From Heligmosomoides polygyrus polygyrus (taxonomy: Eukaryota > Nematoda > Chromadorea > Rhabditida > Heligmosomidae), in the NCBI GenBank assembly GCA_947396885.1, contig OX377201.1, positions 70,282,983-70,346,982 of the forward strand: DNA of 64,000 nt, in the 5' to 3' direction. The position numbers were made by a program, and so were the translations under genes. Shown in pieces: positions 9,440-22,676 of the stretch (positions are counted from its first letter, which is position 1; every line of letters begins with the position of its first letter). A model generated the notes under the pieces. The model was not told the origin of the DNA. It searched no databases and was given only the letters and a program-made list of their open reading frames with translations.

Positions 9440-12120
9440 GGTGGTGATGTCCGCTCCTCCATGTGGTGCAACCGGAAACTGCTCGCTTTATGGATTGAGC
9501 TGAACACGGACACTCGATTGCAGGCGACAGGCCCCTGTGACAGGCCGGCCTACGAAGACCCATGTCACAGCATCGGGGGGCAACTGAGCTAGTCCCAAAA
9601 TCCCGTAACGTAAGCAAGACCCGCATGACAACGCTGAATGTGGGTACGTTGACGGGCCGCTCGTGCGAGTTTGTTGAAGCACTGGAGCGAAGAAGAGTCG
9701 ATTTCTGTGTGGTGTAGGAGACGAGGTGGTCCTGCAGCAAGTCAAGAGACATACATAGGACACGACTTCAAGGCCGTTCTATGTGGAAGTCCCAGGACCA
9801 CCAGCGGTGTCGGTGTAATTGTATCCGAACGATTTCGTGACTCGATTGTAAGCGTTGAACGTTTTGACGATCGGCTGATGAAGACCATTGTCGCCGTTAA
9901 GGAGCGATTCTACCACTTCTTCTCAGACCGGCTGCTTCGATCAAGCCGAGGATGAGTTTTGAAGCCTGCTTGATGAAAAGACAGCAGAAGTACCGTCGAA
10001 AGATAGATAGATGATAAATGTCATCATAGTCGCTGGTGACCTTAATGGTCACATAGGTGCTACGAAGGACGGTTACAGCTGTGACCGTGGTTTCGGGTAT
10101 AGGTCACGTAATGCCTACGGTGAGCGTACTCTTGAGTAGGCGGAATCGCGTAACCTCACCTTTCCGAACACCGCCTTCCGAAAACGCGACTCCCACCTCA
10201 TCTCATACTATAGTGGAGTTCTAGTCTCCGATAGACTTTGTCATTCTGAAGGATCGCGACCGAAGTATTGTCGCAGACGCGAAGATCGTATGAGATCGTA
10301 TGAGATAGTCGCCCCACAGCATCGACTGCTTATCTGCACCTTAAAGAACACCCCTCCGAAGCTGGAGCGGTCTGAACGATGTGGTGCAGCAAGAGAAGCA
10401 AGTGGTGGCGAATGAAAGAGAACGAAGCAGCTGTGACTTCTCGCGTCCGGCTGCCGACAGTCACGACTGGAGAAAAGCAACCGACGCGATACGACAAGCT
10501 GCAAGCTTAAAACCCGGCACTCAAAGCCTGGGCAACGCAAAGTCGACAAGCAGACTGGCTGTGGGCCGATGATATCCAAACGAAGCTTCGAGAGAAGAAG
10601 TCGACTTATCATGTGTTTCTCGGCAGCAAAACAGCGATAACTGGCAGAAGCATCAGGAGGCAAAGAAAGCTGCAAAGAAAGACGTGGCCTTTCTAAAAGC
10701 CCTCATTACAACGATGTCTACGGAAAGCTCGAGTCGCGCGCTGGTGAGCGACATTTGTACCGACCTGCTAATACACGTCATCGCCAAACCGAGGATATTG
10801 AGAAGTTCTTCGGCATCAAAGATGAGATGATCATCTTCTGACAGACCGCAAAAGGGCGCTGAAGCAATCGTGTCTGGTTGTGGGACCATTGATGCTATAC
10901 ACGCCGTCCGCCTCCTTGTTGAGAAGCATCGCGAGAGGCCGGTGCATATAGCCTTTCTCAGCTTGGAGAAGCGTTCGATCGCCCACCGCATGAGATTATA
11001 TGGTACGCCTTGCGACAACACAGCGTGCCTGAGGAAATTATAGACTCGGTGCGGATGCTCTGCTCTTGCCCAAAAAATAATGTGCAAGCTGCAGCTGGAA
11101 CCTCAACGGAGTTTCCGATCTCTGTTGGGGTGCACCAGGGTTCTGCACTTTCTCCACTCCTCTTTGTTGTCGTCATGGATGCCATCACACGAAACCTCCA
11201 GAACCCCGTCCCATGGACGCTTCTTTATATTGATGACTGATGCACGCTTGCGAAGACAAAGACGATCTCGAGCGGCAGGTGAGAGCTTCGTGCGACCGCC
11301 AGGCGATGTTCGGACTCAAATTGACCGTCACGAAGACCAAGTACCTAACGACTGATGTAAACGAGTCCGGCTCCAATAAGATAAACTGTCCAAAGCTTAT
11401 ATGCGCTTCGGTGTTTAAGTACTGGAATAAGCAGCAGCGTCCGACAGCGGTCTGGTGGTTGAAGTGAACTGACGCGTGAGTGCAGCATGGTCAAAACGGC
11501 GCTCGGTGACAGGTGTACCTGTGAAAGGAAGGTACCAGAGCGCCTCAAGTCAAAGACCTATAGAACAGTCGTTCGGTCAATAGCGATGTACGGCGCTGAG
11601 TGTTGGCCTGCGACCAAGGAATTTGAAACGCGCCTCGGTGTCATGGAGACGAAGATGCTGCGCAGGACGGTTGGTGTCACGCGCATGGACCGCATCCGAA
11701 ACGATACCATTCGGAGTTCGGTGTCGCGCCAAAGCAAGAAGATGCGAGAGGCTCGTTTGCGATGGTACGACCACGTCCTGCGCGGAAAAGAAGACAGCGT
11801 CCGCAAAATAGGCCTTCGATTGGAAGTGTCAGAAAAGCGGCATAGAGGACGCCCGAAGCAACGCTGGTACGATACGTTACAAATCGACATGAAAGTAACT
11901 GGCGTCCTCCTCAAGCGTAGGATCGGGAAGGATGGCATCACGACTCTAGGGCAGCGGACCTCGCGACGAAGCGGGAGAAACGCTGAAGAAGAAAAAGAAG
12001 AAGACTGGATGATGGATTGCGTTGGTGTATGGCGCTTTCAAGAAAACGCGACAGCAGAAGTGATGCTCTCTGCGCTGTTGCGAAGGTCTCGTCGTTATGA
12101 AATCCTCTAAAGGGCGAGCA
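9440..12120 (+). mobile_element. Decayed RTE-type LINE
   Basis: Endonuclease and reverse transcriptase pieces appear in the right order on the plus strand. The best landmarks are TTLNVGTLTGRS (about 9630), VAGDLNGHIGATKDG (about 10020), VHQGSALSPLLFVVVMDAI (about 11130), the active-site remnant LLYIDD (about 11225), and a long C-terminal part at 11487-12110. The VQET motif and the residue after YIDD are stop codons, and the frame shifts repeatedly. The order (APE-like endonuclease, then RT, then a trailing domain) fits RTE LINEs. It cannot be active. Confidence 0.85.
11487..12110 (+). pseudogene. RTE LINE C-terminal domain, longest surviving open frame
   Basis: A 207-codon open frame, the longest intact stretch of the LINE at 9440-12120. 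It includes RSIAMYGAECWPATKEFE, ETKMLRRTVGVTRMDRIRND and LRWYDHVLRGKEDSVRK, the typical segment after the RT domain in RTE and related LINEs. The last 50 or so codons (EEEKEEDWMMD onward) are low complexity. The frame survives by chance of decay; the preceding catalytic parts are broken. Confidence 0.8.
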
Positions 12121-13182
12121 CTCATAGAGTGCCGTGAGATGCAGCGCAATTGTGTGCGACCTGAAGGGATATGACGTACTATAAGAACTGCACTTCAGGA
12201 AACATTCGTAGTCCTTTGGCCGAGAAAAGGAGCTGAAGAGACTTCTTCATCCATATAGAAGTGGTACATTTCTTAACAGTCTACATATCTGCTTGTGGTC
12301 GGTGAGTAGCTGCAGTGATAAGTTCGACCTACGGAAGACCACCAAGGCACCTAGATGGAGAGATAAAAAGAGGTCGAACGTTTGGCATGATATGTGAATA
12401 GGGAATGGCTGATGGTGTGCGGTCGGAGGGGACAGCCGCTGCAGCGAGCACCTCGAATCGGTTCATAGTTCGGGTCGGCTCAAGCCAACCTAACCCTCGA
12501 TCCAGGCCTGGTTGGAAGATTCTCAGAGCTTGTCTCAAGCATCAGGCAAAAGTGCTGCCTCATACTCATACAACTGGCCTACGGGTAGTCATCTTCGTAG
12601 GCACTATGTAGCACTTACTACTTTGTTATTTTTTCTACATTGCGGTGTATTATGACACCATAGCTTACCATGGGCAAGCTGACCTGATTTTCTGTAGGCA
12701 GCATGTTACTTATGGGTTGGCTGTCCTGCCCTTCCTCTGCTTATTTTCTCACTTTATAGCGCGGGTTCACAGATGGTAGGCCTCCTCCTCAATGCTCTTG
12801 ATAGCCTTTTTTTCAATGTTTTTCGCTAAATGTAATTGAGTCCCGAGTTTTTTCTGTTCCTGTTTTTCTGGGCAAGGTTTTCTCGGTTTTATTAGAACAC
12901 ACTACTAGTTGTTGTGCTGTTAATTCGTACATCAAGAAGTAAAACGCGAGCTACAAAAGCAAAATGCGAAAAGAAATCCAATACCATGTTCCTAACCAAT
13001 GTTTAAACAAAACCAGAAAGATAGCAAAGAGATGGAGAAGTGCTTGAATAAAATCTAACTAAGACGGAGCTTGAGTGGCCAACCTCGTACAGTCACTCTA
13101 AGCTCTGAATAAGACTACTTCACTGCCAGCAACAATGCGGAGCTAAATCCTTCGCAGTGAGCACGAATGAAACAACATCGAT

Positions 13183-13186
<4 letters not shown>

Positions 13187-13220
<34 letters not shown>
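13187..13220. repeat. (AT)n microsatellite
   Basis: About 17 uninterrupted AT units. Confidence 0.95.
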
Positions 13221-13223
<3 letters not shown>

Positions 13224-13776
13224 GGTTTCAAAAGAGCATAGGACAACTGCGTAATAAGAGAAAAAGTACAGAGAACCGTGGTGGAAAAAAGCGGGGGCAG
13301 ACATAACTCCAACGCCGCGCGAACCCTCCCCCCCTGGCGTCGCGCGCGGTGCGCGACGAATTTGGACGAGTTGTCGCGGTCCGATGCTTCCGACGGCTAG
13401 AAACGCTTCCTACAGGGACATGCGGCACGCCTTTGCCTTATTTCAACGTTTCTTGGAGATGGTATATGATTGTGGTTTCAATAAGACGATCAGCAACAGT
13501 TTATACAGGATTCCCGGTCATGTGATGATTTCTGGCGTCAGTATTTGCCATCTACAACTTTTTCGGTCAATTTTTATCCGCGATTATGGTTATACTATGG
13601 AAGAGGTCACTATCACACATTCTTGGATCGATTGTCCTACTGCAGACCGTTGCCTACCACATTCTGTGGAATCTTAAGTTCCTTGCTAGAAATGCGGTCT
13701 GGGAGCTTAAACACTGAGAACATTTCGTGCTCCGTGGCTAACCATGCGTCACCGAGCGCACGTCCGCGTTTCAGTG

Positions 13777-13812
13777 CCGCGATGTCGCACGCGGCTAATG
13801 CGCGACATCGCG
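13777..13812. repeat. GC-rich hairpin
   Basis: The arm CCGCGATGTCGC is followed by an 11-base spacer and GCGCGACATCGCG. It resembles the GC-rich ends of the Harbinger-like MITEs but no element boundary could be drawn. Confidence 0.5.
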
Positions 13813-16800
13813 TTGGAATTAGGTCCTGGAGCCTGGAAAAAAGACCACGTGCGTTCAGTTGAAAAGACTGGCTCCGTGATTGGGGTAAGAAAGGCCCGCT
13901 GCAGTAGGACATTGTTAGGTAATTAGTGCAGGACGCCGACGTCCTAACTTAGCGATGAATATGAAGGAAAAAAGTGACTATAGGCGATTTATATCAAATG
14001 GTCCTAATGGCCTACAGCAGCGATGCAGTGATAGATCACATTAGGAAAGATCCTTTTCTTCAGATTTATACCCTTAGGGAACTTTACGGTACTCCTGTTC
14101 GAAGTTCATTTGCTGCACATGTGTCATGCTAATGCGAGCTATGTAGCACTTTATATACGGCTTACTATAGATGAGGAAAAAATGGCTTCCGAGAAGCCGC
14201 CGAGGAAGAAGGTTTTTAAAAACAATTTTTATTTATGTATTTATAAATACCCTTATACGGATGTGTGAACTCAATGGTTCCAGTAGAACATGAACAATAC
14301 TAACCAGTAAGAAGCATAAGGGAAAAAATTACTCAGTGGTCAGATTTAATACAGCGAGCGCATTGAGAAAAATGCTCACCATCAGTGAGGGTGCACGGCA
14401 GGGGAGAGGCCAGAGGAAATGTAGGACAACACGCCCACGAGCAACATGTTCCCATAAAATGTTCCCTGTTAACTTGGCCATGTTAGTATCGAAACGATCT
14501 TTTAAATTATAGTTTCGTTTCATTATATTATAGTATTAAATACACATTTATTATTTCTGTTTTATTATTTATTATTCTAATTTTATTTATTTATTTATTC
14601 ATTTATTCAAAGACGTGTCACAGAGTACACGTGAATAAAAGGAAGAAAATGAAATGAAGTGAATGCAGGACGTTTCAAGCATAAGACTAAAGCATGAATG
14701 GTCGCCAAGCAAAATACAACACTACTCAGCTTAAGCAGACCTTTGCGAGCATTAAAGACCTAAAAACCAGCAGCGACATCTGTGTGACGTTAATTAATTA
14801 CTTAATATGTAGTAGGATAAGTGAAGCTGGGATGCACTCATTTAGTGTAGTGGACGAGAGTTGACAATTGTAAGTAGTGCCACTGGAATGGAAGACCTCA
14901 TAGAGACTGCACGACGTCCGGAAGCGAATTTAATAAGGAGAAGTTCATAAGTGTGAATACGCTATCGCGTGAAGCGTTCGCAGAAGCAAATCAAAGCTCG
15001 TGACTCCAGAGCGCAAAGCTGATACTTAGTGCGCACTATCAGCATGAATGGGAGCCGCTGAATGTAGTGAATTAAGTCGTCGGTACTTGTCATGCCACCA
15101 GTGAACGTTCAGCGGTCTCTGTGAGTTATCACCAAATCAGGACCGTCCGATACAGGCACAACGATCGTTCACCTCGTCAAAAAATCACACAGATTTCCCG
15201 TGCTGATGCGAACGTTTCAAACATAACTTCGGCAGCAGTTTTATTCGATAAATACCCGCGAGTATAAATGCACACAGTGGTGGCAGGCAGCAGTTAGGAC
15301 GACGGTAATAGGCGGTCCCGAGCGACTGAACGGGCTCCGGGAATCGTTCGCTTTAGGGCCAATTCACGTGAGCGGCATGAGCCGACCGCGATAGCACTTT
15401 GGAACGACGGATGGCCTTGCCTTGATACTGGGCCAAATGTACTCAGTTCAAACGAAGAACGAATGGCTGAAACAGCAGCCGCATAGCGCAGCGGATCGAG
15501 TACAGGTGTCTGCCAGGAAGCGGCATACATTTCATTTCCACCATTGAAACCACAGCGGGCTTCCAAACGAATGACACTTGCAGGTGCTTTCTTACCCTCC
15601 GTTAATGAATCAGAGACTAGTGTACCAACTACAGAAGTGAAGCTATGATGGTTCGTTTACATCATGAAATTTAACTCGGAACCAGACACACGAGTAGGCC
15701 TTATCGTCTATCCCTCACGTACATCATCACCGTAGAAAATGCGTCAGTCATAAACGATTCGCACTCCGTCCCGGTTGGAGTGCTTCCAATCTTCGCTGGA
15801 CAAACAGCACTATGAGACAAACATTGCTAGATTGGGCAGCGAAAGCTTCTGCTGCACCAACATAGCACCAGAATGCTGAGTTCGCGCCCTGTAAACTTTG
15901 GCTCGGTAGCGAGAAAAGATAAAATCGTTGTGTTAGTCTCAATGGGAGGAAAAAGCGCTACGGAATGAAGAAGAGGTTGGCCGCGTAGGTTAAACAGCTA
16001 ATTCTGACGTTCGAATCTGTCTCATTTGACAGCCACACATTGACTAATTAATGTTGTCGTGGATTCACACAAATCTTATTGAAGTGCTAGAGTTATCCTA
16101 TTGAAATGTAGGATCCTACTGAGACGCTCCTGTTGAGTTCTGCATTCTCCACGGCAGCATTAATTGATGAACTCCGTTCTGTCGAGCCAGGCGTTAAGGA
16201 AGCCGCCTTAGCGTAAGCCATATAGAGCTAGACAGCTAGACTGGTCACTGATTGCTTATCAGCAAAGCCTTGTTCGACAGTTTAACCAGGTCTTTCCTCG
16301 TTCTGCCATGAAATATCGGAAGCGGACTATTGTCAGTTTCTCATAGATGCATTCAAGGAGGAGCAGCCACGGGAAAGGTTGGTAGTGATCTGAATTGAAC
16401 AAACAATTCACAGATGTGCATCCTATGTACCGTAAATATGTATGGATTTCTTTATGGCTAATACGAGACACGCCTTCTGAAATAGCAAGGCCTCCGAACC
16501 TTCAGGCTATTTGACACCAAAAATTGAACCTGGATGTATAGAATACGATAGGGGATGTTAGGCAAGGAACGGAGAAAACTGCCTAGTGAATCGTTACAGA
16601 TGCGTGTTAATACGACACCTGACTGATGGCATGGGAAGGCACAAAGAGGTTCGGAGCGTGAAAGGAGCTGAAACGAGTGTAGTGTTGTTAAGAAACGGGG
16701 AAATTGCAATAATGGAAAATGCGGGGGAGACTGCTTCACAAGCTAAACGAAATAGGAAGAGAGATAGGCATGCGAATAAATCGAAAAGAAATACACCTCA

Positions 16801-17318
16801 TGAGAAGCTTCTGATTTGAGGGAGAAGGAACAGTGGGAAGGCCCCCAAGTGGAAAAAATCCTGGTTGAACCTGTGAAATTTGATAAACAGGAAAAGCGCA
16901 CTTAATGATGCCATTTTTCCTGATGGTTAGAAGTGAATTCATGCAGTGCCTAGGAAGAAGTCTGTATAAACTGGAGGATCCTCATATTCGCCCCAGAGAA
17001 TGCGGAAAGGACGCCTAAAAATCACTTTCCCGCTACTATTCAACATCGGTCTTGTCGGCCAGTATGGACCAACTCCATCCGAACTGCGAAAGAAGGTCTT
17101 CGTCTAGGCTGGCTGAAGGACGGTAGAATAACGTGCGAACCCAGAGGAAACTTATAGGGACTAGGGGGTTAGCGACGTGACGTGCTTTCCTCACTCCTTT
17201 GTGGCACTAATGGAGGTGATACATTATTGAGAAAGTCGCACAAAAGAGATCTGCGTTCTTCTGCAGATGTACTACAGGCGGGGACAAAGTGCACCGTGTC
17301 ATGAGAATCGTCTGCTAT

Positions 17319-17829
17319 CTAGGTGAACAGGCTGACGCGAATGAAAACAAAACGCTGCAGAACGGAAATAGGTCTCATCGGACTCATCGGGCTCTCCCCT
17401 TCATTGCATTTGCAGGGACATTGTATGCGTCCAGCTGTACATGACCTCCAAAAAGTTCGGGCAGCAGCTGCGGACGGCAGCAATAACGATCTGAAAAAAC
17501 AGCTCCCCTTCGTGAGGCCGAATTTGCTGCGGACGGTCTGCTTGGCATCCGGTGTGAAGATGGCTGCTCGGTTCAGTACCAACGACAGCCATATCCAAGG
17601 TGGTCTGCTCGACAACTTCAGTGCACCGGTAAGTGGAACTAGGGTCTCTTGTAAAAGCAATTTTGAACTGCTGATGAATATCAGTGATAGGGAGCCGCTG
17701 CCGCTAGTAGCAGAACTAGTTGCAGTGATGCGAAAGAACGGTGCGTTTATCGAGTTTCGCCACAACACAACAACCACAGGCAACGGTGAAGGTGAAGGCA
17801 GACTAGCTATGGTTGAGAGGACCATATAA
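17319..17829. other. Coding-potential segment, strand unresolved
   Basis: Stop codons are missing for 168 codons in one frame on each strand. A third frame, on the minus strand, is open for about 100 codons between an acceptor-like CTACTAG and a TGA at 17401 and reads naturally (PHEGELFFQIVIAAV, NFLEVMYSWTHTM). On the plus strand a good acceptor (ATTTGCAG near 17416) and a possible donor (CCGGTAAGT near 17629) also occur. I recognise no family. It may be an exon of a real gene, but the strand cannot be settled by eye. Confidence 0.25.
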
Positions 17830-18769
17830 GAGACACTGGAAACGCGAACAAGTCTGAAGGACGCAGGAGTTCGAAGTCGAAACAGCCATCCCTGCGTAGG
17901 GCTTCCTTAAAGCATCTAACGTACATTTAGTGCCTGCGGATTGTCGCTGCAATTTCAGGTTCTTGAGAAACTCTTAGACTCGGCTGCAAAGAGTTATTCC
18001 AAAGCCTTGCACAGAACCTCAAGAAATGAAATGCTCTATGTAATAGATGCCATGTACTAAGCAGCACTACGAGAATGCTCAAAGCAGAGCTGCAGAAAGA
18101 TCGACATCGAAACGAATCCGGAACATGGCGTAGTGTACAAGCCACTAAGGTTACCACGTGCCTGCAGAATTCAAAGCAAGCTCCGAGGAAGACTGCTCGG
18201 CAATACATACTGCTACAAGGCAGGTTGTGCCCTGCTCAACATCGACTGGAAATGCATATTGTTGCGCTGGAAGTACACGATGCGAGTGATGCGGCGCAGT
18301 CGCAGGGAGCGTGCTTCTCCTGCGCATTGAACAGACTCTAAGAGCGAATTCGCACCAGCATTTTCGGACTTTTACCCTCTTCGCAGTTAATGAATTCTTT
18401 CCAGACCTGCCAGGGCGAGATTTGGGACCCATCCAACTGCTGTTCACAACGTTTCATCATATAGACCAAACATACAGTAACTAACGCTTCGCCATAAATA
18501 AGAACTGCGGTGAAGAATAGTTGAGGAAGAGACAAAGCCGTAAGAATGCGTCATGTGCAATATACAGCAGTTACACGGAACTGATTGGGTTCAGCGCTAT
18601 CGCATATGGAGTGTAAACCATTGCTAAGTTTTAAAGCGAGTCCATGACTCCACATTCTACCGTATCAGTTAGGAAAAACCGCGTATTCTCATATTTCGCA
18701 GCACCGGAATGCGCCACGCATTCTACTCCCAAGACATGTCGTGAGGGTCATTTGAATTCCTAATTGGCC
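17830..18769. other. No supported gene
   Basis: There are short open frames only; the region near 18080-18340 is open in two plus-strand frames but shows no motif. Confidence 0.3.
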
Positions 18770-18960
18770 TATGCAATGACTTGCGGCGGCCAGCCGATGG
18801 ACAAGTCAGTATTCCTCTTCCCGAATAAGTCTGGTACCAATTCACCGACCCCGGTTGATGGAACGCTTGGTTGGCCTGGGTGAGAAATACGAATTAAGAA
18901 CCTGGTATTGGGAGCGCGCGACACCTCTAAATGCTGCGCTCCACGCCCAATGCGGAGGGG
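18770..18960 (-). mobile_element. Degraded copy of the tRNA-derived SINE
   Basis: Read on the minus strand, this stretch has the body of the 25614-25911 SINE: the CCGGGGTCGGTGAATTGGTACC-like central block, and the TGGCCACCGCAAGTCATTG-like block in diverged form, in the same order. The tail is lost and no target-site duplication was found. Confidence 0.6.
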
Positions 18961-19062
18961 AATCATCAAAAATTAAGGTGAGCGACACTAGAAGCGCCAG
19001 TTATGAAAATACGTAGCCTGCAAATCTATGGGGGGAGTTCCTGCTAAATTACTACTCACAAA

Positions 19063-19452
19063 TTGAACACCAGCTCGAACAAAACCGCCAGGAATGGTGA
19101 AAGTAGCACAAGTCTATCAGCTACTAATCGGTCATCGTCGCCAGTTCGCCACAGCTGCACCTTCAAAGGCCTTTTTAAAGAAGTGCCGAAAGCGAGGGGG
19201 TTCGGTTCGAACGAGATGGCAGCAGCACCGCATGCAGCGGAGAGGACGCCTATGTTTCTGAAAACTATTACGCACATATCCAACGTCCTCAAGCAATCCT
19301 GTGCGGTATTGACGACAAACCAAAATCTGCAGGAGCAAACTGGCTGTCTGCGTGAAGAGACCCGCCCCGTAAACTGCCCTGGATGGTGCAGGAAGAAAGA
19401 GCTTGATGACGATTTCCACCTGAAAGCTCAACAAACGTGGTGTCGCTCATAG
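19063..19452 (+). other. 129-codon open frame, doubtful gene
   Basis: The plus strand is open for 129 codons to a TAG (19450-19452). The minus strand is also suspicious. It has an exon-like block with the acceptor CTTTCAG near 19412, then a potential 63-nt intron, then a second block with a GTGAGTAG donor next to 19068. Neither protein matches a family I recognise, and the two interpretations exclude each other, so this is a candidate only. Confidence 0.2.
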
Positions 19453-20338
19453 AACAACGACAAGTGTTGCTAATTCTGAAACGTCTGAGTAAAAAGACTA
19501 AGTCCATTGGAAGGGCTGCCTGCTCATGATTGCTTTTAGTCGGAGTCGTTGTTAGGAACATTCCCAGCATCTCGAGACTGAATGCTACGAAGCCAAGTTG
19601 GGTCGTCGTGCGCTGAGACGTTTCAGTCGTTCATTCCCAAACTTGCCGTCACTGTCCTCCGGAAAGCTCATAAACGACTCCGACAAAGACCTCGCAAGAA
19701 CTGGGACAATTTGCCTACGTCTGATTATCGTACTAACTACCGTTTCCAATATTTATTTACTTATTTATTCCATACACTCAGAGTGCGCTCAGATGAAGAG
19801 CACAGACACTAGCAAACAGGGGAAAGAGCATACGGCCTCCAGGAATAAAAACACCTCTTTTAGGCCCCTCAGGCACATTTAAATATTGAAATTTTGGAAT
19901 TGGTCAAACGTCATTAGCCGTATTACAACTGGCCATATCCTAGCAATATCCGCACCAGTTGGCTATTGTGCCCATTATGCAATAGAACTTGTCGGAGCTT
20001 GAGGACGCCAACCACAGACGTGTAAGCGACAAGTTCGATAAAGCTAGCAGGAAAGGTGCAAGCTTGCAGGCATGCAATATACGAACCTGTGAGGAGAAAT
20101 CGTGAAAAAATTGAACTCCTTCGACTTCACTGCAAAGCAATGTGAGGTTATACTGCAATTTGTTTTTCATGCAATCTTCACCCCTACTTAGTGCTTTATT
20201 GTTCCTCTTCGTTCAAATTTCCTTTGGTTCTTAGCAGGGCTGCCTATCTGTTCGGTCTACTACCTAGCACTAAACATGCGTCGTTCCTTCCTTCTACGGC
20301 GGCAGCTAAGTGGGTGTTGATGGCGTATTTGGCTTACA
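19453..20338. other. No supported gene
   Basis: Anonymous sequence with short open frames and a small ATTTATTTAC-type simple repeat near 19750. Confidence 0.3.
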
Positions 20339-20545
20339 ATTAGACGATGGCGTATGATGGTCGACTGACAGATAAGTATATGTTTATCGTTTCCGCACAA
20401 GTCTGGTAGTAATTTACCGACTCCGGAGGGATGGAAGCCTGAGCCTGCCTGGACGGGAAACCCGAACCAAGCACTTCGATCCTCGGTGGAGAGGACAGCC
20501 GGCGCCTCCTACCACTGTGCAACCACGCGGCCACTAGGATACAGA
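20339..20545 (-). mobile_element. Degraded copy of the tRNA-derived SINE
   Basis: On the minus strand the B-box-like GGTTCGGGTTTCCCGTCC and the following central block match the head and body of the SINE at 25614-25911. The 3' part is lost. Confidence 0.55.
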
Positions 20546-21246
20546 TAAGAAGAATGATGTGTGGCTTGAAAGAACCCAGCAACTTGTCCGATTAACACCT
20601 TTCACGTTGGAAATCCGTTGAATTCTCCCAACTGGCAAAGATAAAAAGTACAGAAGTAGTCGCTGTCTTCAGCCAGATTTTCAGAAAATCATAAGAGAAA
20701 AGTAAGAGAACTCGCCCTTAACAGGTTTGCGGATCGAACGAGCCAAAAGCACAGTATCTGAGCACATTCATTCTAACTTCATGTACTGTCAAAATAAACG
20801 TAGAAAAGTAAGAAAGTTCGGAATGTCAGTATACCGAATACAGGAGTTCAAGGATGGACATTTTCAGGAAGGGCAAGAAGCAGGAGGTGTGAACAGCAGG
20901 ATGTAGCAATTGGCACGAAATCCTCTCCTCGCCTTTAGCACGTTGACGACACTGCCGCTCAATGGTGTGCGACGGTATATTATTTTAACAACAACGACAT
21001 CCGTTCCATCCAAACTTCGTCACGAGAGATTATTCAGGATGCTGGACGCCATGCCGATGTCCATTTCGACGATTACGGTCGATTTCCCTCTTAATCGGTA
21101 GTCCTGTCAGGACCACCGACTTTCCCAAACTCTGTGCAGGAGTAATAATCTCCGATCATTGCTTTTATCTTTAGCAGCCTCTTTCGTTCCTTTTTCTCCT
21201 TTGAATTCTCCTTACTTTCTCTGCTCTAATGACATGCTTTGCGCAG

Positions 21247-21363
21247 GTGAGCGTTACCTATATCTGCCCCAAGGATAACCTCCTAGACGAAGTTTTCGCT
21301 ACATCGGACCCGCTTGTGCGCCGCGCTTCGTCCCACGGGCCAGACACTCTCGTCGTTAACGCG
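21247..21363 (+). CDS. Candidate internal exon, unknown protein
   Basis: This block is bounded by a good acceptor (CTTTGCGCAG) and a donor (GCG then GTAGGT), is exactly 39 codons in phase 0, and uses GC-ending codons like the exons of the GSKIP-domain gene. Its peptide includes VTYICPKDNLLDEVF and HGPDTLVVNA. A possible last exon follows after a 60-nt intron at 21424-21438 (CAA TTT TTG TAC TAA). A possible preceding exon begins at 20938 after a TTTAG acceptor. I recognise no family. It could be a chance open frame. Confidence 0.3.
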
Positions 21364-21835
21364 GTAGGTGTAGTGATATGCGCAAGCTGCGGCATTCAAA
21401 TAGGCACTTTTAGGCCATTACAGCAATTTTTGTACTAAGGAACTAGTCAACGCGCAATTATTTCCTCTCAATTTAGTGGGATAATTAAATAACAGGGTAC
21501 CACAGAAGTGCCTACATGAAACCAGAAGTTCCGAGAGCTACTAAGCCTTTCCACGGATTGCTTCCCGTTGAACAACGGCGAGAATATCTAACTGAATTGA
21601 AGCTAAAAGTCTTTCCTGCCACTTGAGAATATTAACGAGTGCTTTTCTCACTATAAGGAATATGGAAATGCCTGCGTAGAAGACCAGATGATGAATTGCA
21701 GCCGCGTTTCTATGGAGACCCAAAACCATCAGGGAGCACCTACACCACTGAAACGCATGTGACATTGGCAAAAAGATCAGCAAACCATTTTGAGACGAAG
21801 AGAAAGCAAAGAAAGCACTTCCAGTGTTGGTGGTA

Positions 21836-22097
21836 TAGGCGCGAGGCAGAGCAGTCGGAGAACTGTCGCATACACTCCGAAGCAAAGCTCCTGCTTCGGC
21901 TCCCGCCCAGGCCAACCATGCCTTCCATCTCTCCCAGGTTGGCGAATTAATACCAGACTTGTACGGGAAGGACATAACACTGTCGCCTTTGTACTAGGCA
22001 GCGCAAGTCTTCTATAGGTCAAATAGCATCGAAGTTGCCTCCACGATATCCCGGCGTGGCGCATCCCAAAGAGATTGATTAATACTGTCCTTTATCA
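21836..22097 (+). mobile_element. Diverged copy of the tRNA-derived SINE
   Basis: It keeps the family layout on the plus strand: GCAGAGCAGTCGGAG, then CTCCCGCCCAGGCCAACC, TTCCATC, TTGGCGAATTAATACCAGAC, and GTGGCGCATCCCAAAG near the tail. The TCCTTATCC tail is mostly lost. Confidence 0.65.
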
Positions 22098-22676
22098 GCG
22101 GATTGTTGTGTTGGACTTCACAACAAACAGCAACCATTCCTTGAGCGAGTTCAGCCTATCCCATAGCTTCAGAGAGCCGAAGTTCACCTAGAGGCTATCC
22201 AAACCCAAGATCTATTCGTATGTAGTGCGCACAAGAACCGCTCACTCAGCCGAGTGCACCAGCTTCGAAAGCTGACAATGAACACCAAGGATGTATGAGG
22301 GGCGCAGCTCTCGGGAAGCGTGTGATTTGGATGGCAACAAGTGGTGAAATCCTAGCGACGGAAAACATGGTTGACCAAAGCAAAGGCTGTTCGCGCTGTA
22401 TCAGCTGTAACTGAACAGTTGCATAGCCCAGTCAGATGGAGCAGTCAGACTTGCACTCCAAAACCGGTTAGGGAAGTTGATGGGACTTACGTGCAGATTT
22501 TAGCAAGCACCCTGCCTTCCGTCCTAGGAACAGCAGCGAGTCGGAAACCTGATATTTGGACCGAAAAGGCCAATTCAGGTCAGTCGTCCGAAGTAGCACT
22601 CAGGCTAAACTGAATTCAGATTAGCAAAGAACTTGGCTGGGTGTGTCCAGACCCACTTCCCATTGCAACGATGTTA

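Larger units (their letters stand above)
12150..17318. other. Long stretch without a supported gene
   Basis: About 5 kb of anonymous DNA. It holds an AT microsatellite (13187-13220), a GC-rich patch at 13310-13400 with a short GTCGCGC palindrome, a GC hairpin at 13777-13812, and TTTA-rich sequence near 14577-14610. Open frames are short and mirrored on both strands; none shows a family motif. Confidence 0.4.
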
